Source: JAFMJV01 sp963800275 (lineage in GTDB: Bacteria > Chloroflexota > Limnocylindria > Limnocylindrales > CSP1-4). Taken from it: a stretch of DNA of 64,000 bases. A model generated the notes under the pieces. The model made no database searches. It saw only the letters and a list, made by a program, of their open reading frames with translations, and was not told the origin of the DNA. Where the stretch lies: contig CAWDAI010000008.1 of assembly GCA_963800275.1 (NCBI GenBank), forward strand, positions 172,687-236,686. Direction: 5' to 3'. Shown one piece after another: positions 58,503 to 64,000 of this stretch. The position numbers and the translations under genes were made by a program. The stretch's first letter is position 1. Every line of letters begins with the position of its first letter.

Positions 58503-59246
58503 ATGCTGTTCGCGCTCATCTCCGTCCCGGTCCCGTCCGTCGCTCCGACCTTCGAGCTGCATGCCCCGGACGGATTCCTCTCGGCGCCGGTGGCCCTGGC
58601 CATGTGGCTGGTCGCGATCGTGGTCGTGGCCGTCTCCGTGCGCCGCGTGGGCGGCTCCCTCGACGAGCGGGCCGTGCCACTGATGGGCGTGACCGCCGCC
58701 TTCATCTTCGCGGCCCAGATGATCAACTTCCCCGTCGTGGGCGGCACCAGCGGCCACCTGCTGGGCGCGGTCCTGGCGGCGATCCTGCTGGGCCCCTGGG
58801 CCGGGACCCTGGTCATGACCAGCGTCATCGCCGTGCAGGCGCTGTTGTTCCAGGATGGCGGTCTCCTGGCCATGGGCGCCAACATCGTGAACATGGGCCT
58901 GGTCGGGACCATCGGCGGCTACGCGATCTACCGCTTCATAGCCGGTCTCCTCGGCGGTGAGACCAAGGGCCGGCTGCCGGCGGCGGCGGTGGCCGCCTGG
59001 GCGGCGGTGATGCTCGGCGCCCTGGCCATGTCGCTGGAGCTGGCCGCCAGCGGCACCACCACCCTCGCCATCGTGCTGCCCGCCATGCTCGGTACCCACG
59101 CCCTCATCGGGATCGGCGAAGCCGTGGTCACCGTGGCTGCGCTCGCACTCATCGCGAGCGTGCGTCCGGACCTGCTGACCCTGCGCGAACGTCGCCCCCC
59201 GCCCGCCGCCGCGCCGGCGCTGGGCATGACCGGGTCGCAGCCGTGA
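58503..59246 (+). CDS. cbiM: CbiM/NikM cobalt/nickel-binding membrane component
   Basis: Substrate-specific subunit of an ECF-type Co2+/Ni2+ importer, 247 aa with ~7 helices. Motifs are LHAPDGFLSAPVALAMWL, GVTAAFIFAAQMINFPVVGGTSGHLLGAVLAAILLGPWAG (with the metal His) and GANIVNMGLVGTIGGYAIYRF. CbiM normally begins Met-His so that the N-terminus and His2 bind metal. Here 19 residues precede the His (H20). ATG 58503 is supported by the -10 spacing; a CTG at 58557 would give a Met-His start. Confidence 0.93.
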   Translation: MLFALISVPVPSVAPTFELHAPDGFLSAPVALAMWLVAIVVVAVSVRRVGGSLDERAVPLMGVTAAFIFAAQMINFPVVGGTSGHLLGAVLAAILLGPWAGTLVMTSVIAVQALLFQDGGLLAMGANIVNMGLVGTIGGYAIYRFIAGLLGGETKGRLPAAAVAAWAAVMLGALAMSLELAASGTTTLAIVLPAMLGTHALIGIGEAVVTVAALALIASVRPDLLTLRERRPPPAAAPALGMTGSQP

Positions 59247-59539
59247 TCCGCCGCTACTGGTGGGTCGCCGGCCTGGCCGCGGCCGTGCTCGTGGTCGTGA
59301 TCCTCGCCCCGCTGGCCTCCTCCGAGCCGGACGGTCTGGAGCGCGTGGCCATCGATACCGGCTTCGCCGACCAGGGCGCCGCCGGGGCCTACTCGATCCT
59401 GCCCGACTACAGCGTGCCCTTGCTGGGCGACGGTCCCGTCTCGCTCATCGTGGCCGGCCTGGTCGGCGTCGGCCTCGTCTTCGGCCTGGTCTGGCTGCTG
59501 GGCCGGGTCCTCGCGCGCCGAACACAGCCGACCGACTGA
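59243..59539 (+). CDS. cbiN: CbiN/PDGLE-domain component of the Co/Ni transporter
   Basis: Small membrane protein of 98 aa with two helices and the extracytoplasmic motif SEPDGLERVAIDTGF, then ILPDYSVPLLGDG, which define the PDGLE/CbiN-like partner of CbiM. It starts at GTG 59243, overlapping the cbiM stop by 4 bases. Confidence 0.92.
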   Translation: MIRRYWWVAGLAAAVLVVVILAPLASSEPDGLERVAIDTGFADQGAAGAYSILPDYSVPLLGDGPVSLIVAGLVGVGLVFGLVWLLGRVLARRTQPTD

Positions 59540-59557
59540 GCGCCACTTCCGCGCGGC

Positions 59558-60352
59558 GTGGAGCTCGACCGCTACGTCCCCCGCCAGAGCCCGGCCCATC
59601 GCGCTGATGCGCGCCTCAAGGTCGTGCTCGCGATCGCCGCGGTGCTGGGCATCACGCTTCTTCCGACGGGCGCCTTCGGGGCCTACCTGCTCGTGTGGCT
59701 GGTGCTGACCGGGGTCTCCACCCTCGCCCGCCTCGGTCCATCCCGCCTCGTGCGCGGCTCCTGGGTGGTGCTGCCCTTCGTGGCCGTCGCCCTGCCGCTG
59801 CTGTTCACCCGACCGGGCGAGCCCCTGCTCAGCATCGATCTCGGGCCGCTCTCGCTGACCATCACCGACGCGGGCCTGCGCGACGTCCTCTCCATCGCGG
59901 CCAAGTCCTGGCTCAGCGTGCAGGTGGCCCTGCTGCTGACCTACACCACGCCCTTCAGCGACCTCATCGACGCGCTCCGCGCTCTGCGGCTGCCGGCCAT
60001 CATCGTCAGCATCATCAGCTTCATGTACCGCTACCTGGCCGTGCTCGGCGACGAGGCCGGGCGCATGAACCGGGCACGTCGGTCGCGTTCGGCAGCCGCA
60101 CCCGAGGGGCGCTCGGGCGGCTCGCTGGGATGGCGCGCGCGGGTCACCGGGGCCATGGTCGGCTCGCTCTTCATCCGTTCCTACGAGCGCTCCGAGCGTA
60201 TCTATGCAGCCATGCTCGCGCGCGGCTTCAGGGGACAGTGGCAGCAGGCGCAGGCCGCGCGTCCCGATCAACGGGCGCTGACCGGTTTCTTCCTCGCGCT
60301 CATGGCCATCGCCGTCTTCGTGGTCGCGGCCAACGTGTGGGCGGCCCGATGA
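59558..60352 (+). CDS. cbiQ: CbiQ energy-coupling transmembrane protein
   Basis: T-component of the ECF transporter, 264 aa: SPAHRADARLKVVLAIAAVLGITLLPTGAF, VALLLTYTTPFSDLIDALRALRLPAIIVSIISFMYRYLAVLGDEAGRMNRARRSR, and the coupling-helix segment RSYERSERIYAAMLARGFRGQ with the Ala-Arg-Gly signature. The start is GTG 59558. It overlaps cbiO by 4 bases. Confidence 0.94.
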   Translation: MELDRYVPRQSPAHRADARLKVVLAIAAVLGITLLPTGAFGAYLLVWLVLTGVSTLARLGPSRLVRGSWVVLPFVAVALPLLFTRPGEPLLSIDLGPLSLTITDAGLRDVLSIAAKSWLSVQVALLLTYTTPFSDLIDALRALRLPAIIVSIISFMYRYLAVLGDEAGRMNRARRSRSAAAPEGRSGGSLGWRARVTGAMVGSLFIRSYERSERIYAAMLARGFRGQWQQAQAARPDQRALTGFFLALMAIAVFVVAANVWAAR

Positions 60353-61107
60353 GCGAGGACACCGCGCCGGCGGCCACGCCGGGCCGTCTGCGCATCGAGC
60401 ACCTGCACTTCACCTACCCCGATGGCACCGAAGCCTTGCGCGGGGTGGAGCTGGCCGTGGGGGCCGGTGAGAAGGTCGCGCTGGTGGGACCCAATGGTGC
60501 CGGCAAGTCCACGCTGCTGCTGCACCTCAACGGCATCCTCGGCGGCGGCCACGGCCATGTCAGCGTGGATGACATCACGGTCGGGCCCGACACGGCACGC
60601 CAGGTGCGCGCGCTGGTGGGTCTGGTCTTCCAGGATCCCGATGACCAGCTCTTCAGTCCCACCGTGCGAGAGGACGTGGCCTTCGGTCCCATCCACATGG
60701 GGGTATCAGGGCACGAGCTCCATCACCGCATCGAACGGGCGCTCGAGGCGGTCGGCATGAGCGGGTTCGAAGGCAGGGTGCCGCACCACCTCTCGCTCGG
60801 CCAGCGCAAGCGCATCGCCGTGGCCACGGTGCTCTCGATGGATCCGAGCATCCTCGTCTTCGACGAGCCCACCGCTGGACTCGACCCCCGCGGCCGGCGC
60901 GAGCTGATGGCGGTGATGACCTCGCGCCCGGAGACGTTGCTGGTGAGCAGCCACGACCTGGCCATGGTCGCGGAGACCCTCACCCGGACCGTGATCATCG
61001 ACGAAGGAGTAGTCGTGGCCGACGGCCCCAGCGCCGAGCTCCTGCGGGACGAAGCCCTGCTCGAGGCGCATGGACTGGAATCGCCCTTCCGGCTCCCGGG
61101 GGGCTGA
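60349..61107 (+). CDS. cbiO: CbiO ATP-binding component of the Co/Ni transporter
   Basis: ABC ATPase of 252 aa: Walker A VGPNGAGKSTLLLHLNG, Q-loop VFQDPDDQLFSPTVREDVAFGP, signature LSLGQRKRIAVATVL, Walker B ILVFDEPTAGLD and the switch His in LLVSSHDLAM. ATG 60349 overlaps the cbiQ stop (ATGA). The frame is open far upstream inside cbiQ, but that part is not coding. This completes a cbiMNQO importer. Confidence 0.96.
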   Translation: MSEDTAPAATPGRLRIEHLHFTYPDGTEALRGVELAVGAGEKVALVGPNGAGKSTLLLHLNGILGGGHGHVSVDDITVGPDTARQVRALVGLVFQDPDDQLFSPTVREDVAFGPIHMGVSGHELHHRIERALEAVGMSGFEGRVPHHLSLGQRKRIAVATVLSMDPSILVFDEPTAGLDPRGRRELMAVMTSRPETLLVSSHDLAMVAETLTRTVIIDEGVVVADGPSAELLRDEALLEAHGLESPFRLPGG

Positions 61108-61141
61108 GGCTCCGCGAGGCCGAGGTCGCGAAGCCGCCGCC

Positions 61142-62350
61142 TCAGGGTCGCGGTCCCCTGAAGCGCACGCGGTAGATCGTCCCGTCCGCCAGGTCGGTCG
61201 CATACAAACGGCCGCGGGCATCCTCGCCGAACGCCGAGACCCGATGGTCGGTGTCGCGCGAGAGCCTGACCCGGCCCCGTCGATCGAGCACGAACAGGCG
61301 CCCGCAGAAGTCGGCCCCGATGTAGAGCCCGCGCCACGCCCTCGCGTAGGGTCCCCGGTAGACGTAGCCCCCGGTCACCGAGCAGCGGCCCGGCCCATGT
61401 GCGTAGTCGTTGAGCGGGAGAGTGCCGAAACCGCAGCGGACCGAGGTGTCGGGGTAGCGACGCCTGCCCTCGCAGCGGTTCCAGCCGTAGTTGACACCTC
61501 GCCCGGCGCGCTTGCCGCGGGCGTCGGCGCGGGAGCGATCGATCTCCTCTCTGGCACCCTGACCGACGTCGCCGATCCAGAAGTCGCCACGCGCCCGGTC
61601 GAAGGAGAAGCGCCAGGGGTTGCGCAGGCCCCAGGCCCAGAGGTCGTCCAGACCAGGCTTGCCCACCCGGGGATTGGAGGCCGGCGTGCGATACCGACGG
61701 GGTCCGGCACCATCGGGATCGCGAGGATCGAGGCGCAGGATCTTGCCCAGGCGCGAGCGAAGGTCCTGGCCGTGGCGATCGGGATCGCCGGCTCCCCCGC
61801 CATCGCCGGTGCCGATGTAGAGCAGCCGGTCCGGGCCGAAGGCGAGGTGCCCACCGTTGTGGTTGGAGGCCGGCTGATCGATGACCATCAGCACCCGCCG
61901 CGAGCGCGGGGCGGCACGGCTGGCGGATCGGCGTCGGTACTCGGCTACCACCGCATCCCCGTTCCTGGAACCCGCCGCGCGCCGGGTGTAGTAGACGTAG
62001 AGGCGCCCGGTCGTGCGGTAGCGCGGATGGAAGGCGAGGCCGAGCAGGCCACGTTCGCCGTTGCCGGCCAGGCCCGGGTCGTTGACCAGGCCCGAGAGGT
62101 CCAGGAAGGTCCCCAGCTTGATCCAGCGACCGTTGCGGTAGGTCGCCCGTTCGATGCGTCCGGACTGCTCCACGATGAAGATCTCGCGGCCATTGCCGGG
62201 AGCATGCGCGACGAGGACGGGTCGGTCGTAGCCACGCAGGATCGGCTTGAGCGAGACGGCGCTCGAGGCAGCCTGCACCGGGCCCGCGAGGGCGGTGATG
62301 GTCGCGGCGGTCGCCACGAGGATGGTCAGAACCCGGGATATCGTGCGCAT
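61142..62350 (-). CDS. Secreted PQQ-type sugar dehydrogenase, second copy
   Basis: Exported six-bladed propeller enzyme of 402 aa, paralogous in fold to the gene at 38178. The signal peptide is RTISRVLTILVATAATITALAGPVQAASS. Core motifs are REIFIVEQSGRIERATYRNGRW, GERGLLGLAFHPRYRTTGRLYVYYTRR, NHNGGHLAFGPDRLLYIGTGDGGGAGDPDRHGQDLRSRLGKILRLD (with the conserved His-Asn-His-type context, unlike the first copy) and WAWGLRNPWRFSFDRARGDFWIGDVGQ. AAGGAG lies about 8 bases before ATG 62350. Confidence 0.9.
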   Translation of the reverse strand: MRTISRVLTILVATAATITALAGPVQAASSAVSLKPILRGYDRPVLVAHAPGNGREIFIVEQSGRIERATYRNGRWIKLGTFLDLSGLVNDPGLAGNGERGLLGLAFHPRYRTTGRLYVYYTRRAAGSRNGDAVVAEYRRRSASRAAPRSRRVLMVIDQPASNHNGGHLAFGPDRLLYIGTGDGGGAGDPDRHGQDLRSRLGKILRLDPRDPDGAGPRRYRTPASNPRVGKPGLDDLWAWGLRNPWRFSFDRARGDFWIGDVGQGAREEIDRSRADARGKRAGRGVNYGWNRCEGRRRYPDTSVRCGFGTLPLNDYAHGPGRCSVTGGYVYRGPYARAWRGLYIGADFCGRLFVLDRRGRVRLSRDTDHRVSAFGEDARGRLYATDLADGTIYRVRFRGPRP

Positions 62351-62416
62351 CGTCTCTCCTTGACCTCCGAGTCGTGATCGCTTCGGGGATAGCGCCAGGG
62401 GGGCCGACGCACCTGA

Positions 62417-63004
62417 CTAGTGCAGCAGGTCGTCGAAGCTGCGGTGACAGAAATGCCCGGTCCGCTCCAGCACCTCGCCGCAGAAGGGGCAGGTGGGCCG
62501 ACCGTCCGCCACCACGCTGTTGGCCCGGCGCGCGAACTGCTGCGCCATCAGGGGCGTGAGCCGAACGCGCAACACGTCGGGGCCGATGGGCGCGTCATCG
62601 GGGATGTCCTCGTCGCCCTCGTCGTCCACACGCACGCCCACCTCGCCGGCGCCGGCATCGAAGGTCATGGAACGAGCCTCCACCATGAGGCGGTCGACAT
62701 CTTCGTCCCAGGCGATGACCATCGTGCCGACCTGGAACTCCTCGTGCAGCGGCTCCTGCAGGGGCCGCTCGTCGACGACGCCGGCCGGGCCAGCATCGAT
62801 CGCCGCCAGCCCGCGCCGTTCCACCTCGTCGATGATGGCCAGCACGCGGTCCGCCAGCAACGACACCTGTTCCCGTTCCAGCTGGACCGTGGACACGCGT
62901 GCCCCTTGCACGGCCTGCAGGAAGAACGTGCGGTCATCCGGATCGCCCGTGGCACCAGGGGCGAAACGGTCGGGGGTCGGGAAGTCGATGATCCGCCGCG
63001 GCAT
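62417..63004 (-). CDS. DUF3090 protein
   Basis: A 195-aa protein: RIIDFPTPDRFAPGATGDPDDRTFFLQAVQGARVSTVQLEREQVSLLADRVLAIIDEV, EEFQVGTMVIAWDEDVDRLMVEA, and a C-terminal zinc-like RPTCPFCGEVLERTGHFCHR (C-x2-C and H-x-x-C-H). This is the DUF3090 pattern, found mainly in actinobacteria and Chloroflexota. The function is unknown. Confidence 0.92.
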   Translation of the reverse strand: MPRRIIDFPTPDRFAPGATGDPDDRTFFLQAVQGARVSTVQLEREQVSLLADRVLAIIDEVERRGLAAIDAGPAGVVDERPLQEPLHEEFQVGTMVIAWDEDVDRLMVEARSMTFDAGAGEVGVRVDDEGDEDIPDDAPIGPDVLRVRLTPLMAQQFARRANSVVADGRPTCPFCGEVLERTGHFCHRSFDDLLH

Positions 63005-63013
63005 GGTTCGAAT

Positions 63014-63112
63014 CTAGCGGCTCCCCGTCTCGTGGTCGACCACCGCACCCGAGCCGATCACGGCCTCTGCTTCCATCTCGATGATGGACCGCCGCTCGTA
63101 GTGGTGCGCCAT
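63014..63112 (-). CDS. Small 32-codon gene candidate
   Basis: ATG 63112 opens MAHHYERRSIIEMEAEAVIG plus 12 residues, ending in TAG at 63016-63014. GGAG lies about 6 bases before the ATG. It fills the gap between the holin-like gene and DUF3090 on the same strand with short spacers. The peptide is hydrophilic. Coding is plausible from the ribosome site and position only. Confidence 0.4.
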   Translation of the reverse strand: MAHHYERRSIIEMEAEAVIGSGAVVDHETGSR

Positions 63113-63127
63113 CGGTATCTCCGTCTC

Positions 63128-63535
63128 TCAGGTGTCGGGGATGAGGAGCGTCAGCGCCGTGGTGATGGCGCTGATGATGAACGAGCCCATGGCCGCGGTG
63201 GTGACCGCCTCGACGCTCAGGTCCGGCGGGAAGCCACCGACCACGATGAGCGGGCCGAAGGCAAGATCGGTCAGGAATGCCGTCAGGAGCAGGAGCGCGC
63301 CGTTGAGCAGGATCGCGAAGAGGCCCAGCGAGAGGATGTTGAGGGGCACGCTCACGAGACGTGCGATGGGTCGGATGAAGGTGTTGACCAGGCCGAACAC
63401 CGCGGCGACCAGGAGCAGCGTCACCGCCACGTTCGTGGCCTCGTCGCCCCAGTCCACCTCGATCTCCGGGAGGAGGGAGCCCGTCAGCAGGAGGGCGACC
63501 GCGATGATCGCGAACCGGAGGAGGCGGGTGGTCAT
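63128..63535 (-). CDS. Holin-like (PF04020-type) small membrane protein
   Basis: A 135-aa protein with four helices: LLRFAIIAVALLLTGSLLPEIEVDWGDEATNVAVTLLLVAAVFGLVNTFIRPIARLVSVPLNILSLGLFAILLNGALLLLTAFLTD. VNTFIRPIxRLxxxPLNxLTxGLF is the hallmark of the widespread 'phage holin family' membrane proteins, which are usually chromosomal and not viral. The function is unknown. ATG 63535 overlaps the HAD gene stop by 4 bases. Confidence 0.88.
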   Translation of the reverse strand: MTTRLLRFAIIAVALLLTGSLLPEIEVDWGDEATNVAVTLLLVAAVFGLVNTFIRPIARLVSVPLNILSLGLFAILLNGALLLLTAFLTDLAFGPLIVVGGFPPDLSVEAVTTAAMGSFIISAITTALTLLIPDT

Positions 63536-64000
63536 GCGGCCGTCGGCAGCAGCTCCAGCAACGAGGCCACTCGTTCATGGGCCTCGGTCAGCGGCTCGCC
63601 TGGATGGCTGGGCACGCCGATGCAGTACAGGCCCGCCGCCATCGCGGCTCGAGCGCCGAGCGGCAAATCCTCGAGCGCAACCGCGTCGGACGGCGAGACG
63701 CCCAGGCGCTCGCAGACCAGCAGGTACACATCCGGGGCGGGCTCGGGCCGCACCTCATCGCCGGTCGCGACCGCGTCAAAGCGGCCGGCGAAGGGTGTGG
63801 TCGCGAGGATCGCATCGACCAGCGACCGGCGCGTGTTGGAGGCCAGGCCCAGGGGACCCGCCAGAGATGGTGATCAGCTCGACCGCGCCGGAGGTGATCT
63901 GGGCCGGCTCCCGCATCAGCTCATGGACGATCTCCATGTACTCGTCCCGCACGGCCGTCACCTCGCTGTCGGGCAACCCGAAGCGGCGCGTGAAATGCAG
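63532..64000 (-). CDS. HAD-superfamily hydrolase (beta-phosphoglucomutase-like), cut by window edge and frame-broken
   Basis: C-terminal two thirds of a HAD phosphatase; the start and the nucleophile Asp lie beyond base 64000. From the edge the frame reads FTRRFGLPDSEVTAVRDEYMEIVHELMREP...GAVELIT, then switches near 63865 to SLAGPLGLASNTRRSLVDAILATTPFAGRFDAVATGDEVRPEPAPDVYLL and EDLPLGARAAMAAGL, which carry the motif II Ser/Asn, motif III Lys position (Pro-x-Pro context) and motif IV acids. One extra base explains the shift. The stop is at 63534-63532. The substrate is unknown. Confidence 0.82.

Noticed and set aside
59695..61107. A CbiQ-CbiO fusion in a 470-codon frame
   Set aside because: The upstream part is an out-of-frame reading of cbiQ. 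CbiO has its own ATG at 60349 overlapping the cbiQ stop.
63128..63535. Evidence of a prophage from the holin-like gene
   Set aside because: PF04020-type proteins are common chromosomal membrane proteins, and no other phage genes are near.

Overview
This is a 64 kb, roughly 70% GC, gene-dense bacterial window with short intergenic gaps, frequent 1-4 base start/stop overlaps and many GTG/TTG starts. It carries coenzyme F420 biosynthesis genes (cofD, cofC, cofE) with several F420-type oxidoreductases, a polyphosphate glucokinase, a homodimeric pyruvate dehydrogenase E1, a membrane pyrophosphatase, DUF3090 and PQQ-type sugar dehydrogenases. Together these suggest a Chloroflexota lineage (Limnocylindria-like is my guess) or, less likely, a deep actinobacterium. 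That placement is inference. I see no rRNA, tRNA, CRISPR array, insertion sequence or prophage.

Layout. 1-3.1 kb: the 3' part of a P-type ATPase and a PPK2 polyphosphate kinase. 3.15-9.6 kb (minus strand): a complete-looking bacterial microcompartment (BMC) operon of the sugar-phosphate-utilising kind. Its order is SorC-type regulator, RpiB-like isomerase, DeoC aldolase, BMC-T, BMC-H, BMC-P, CoA-acylating aldehyde dehydrogenase, BMC-T, BMC-P, BMC-P. The three enzymes carry N-terminal amphipathic helices of the encapsulation-peptide type. The likely route is deoxyribose 5-phosphate to acetaldehyde plus glyceraldehyde 3-phosphate, then acetaldehyde to acetyl-CoA inside the shell. No phosphotransacylase or alcohol dehydrogenase is present here. 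10-19 kb: housekeeping genes (LLM oxidoreductase, TerB, DUF21, Dps, DUF72, EamA, nicotinamidase, citrate synthase, two glycosyltransferases). 19-22.6 kb: a fused EtfB-EtfA and a FixC/FixX-type quinone oxidoreductase. 22.6-26.2 kb: OsmC, sulfotransferase, thioredoxin reductase, LLM enzyme. 26.3-29.2 kb: the F420 operon. 29.4-37.1 kb: purine nucleoside phosphorylase, LLM enzyme, inositol phosphatase, 5'-3' exonuclease, polyphosphate glucokinase, AceE. 37.2-41.7 kb: two ECF-type sigma operons, one with a sugar dehydrogenase and one with a rearranged Ogt/Ada alkyl-acceptor protein. 41.8-47 kb: proline racemase family, DUF4432, a sugar-binding lipoprotein and a repeat-rich lipoprotein. 47-52.1 kb: H+/Na+-pyrophosphatase, mutarotase-like duplication, secreted C39-like protein, MsrB, fluoride channel CrcB with DUF190. 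52.2-58 kb: secreted hydrolase, PLP decarboxylase, sigma factor and membrane partner. 58-61.1 kb: a Fur-family regulator divergent from a cbiMNQO cobalt/nickel transporter. 61.1-64 kb: second sugar dehydrogenase, DUF3090, holin-like membrane protein, and a HAD hydrolase cut by the right edge.

Two window-wide patterns matter. First, at least 17 starts have a TANNNT hexamer 6-9 bases upstream and mostly no ribosome binding site, which points to widespread leaderless transcription. Second, at least five genes (exonuclease, cofD, PLP decarboxylase, a sigma factor, HAD hydrolase) carry a single-base frame break, and a proline/threonine repeat array changes frame internally. Assembly indels are the simplest explanation, so apparent fusions such as cofD-cofC should not be taken at face value.
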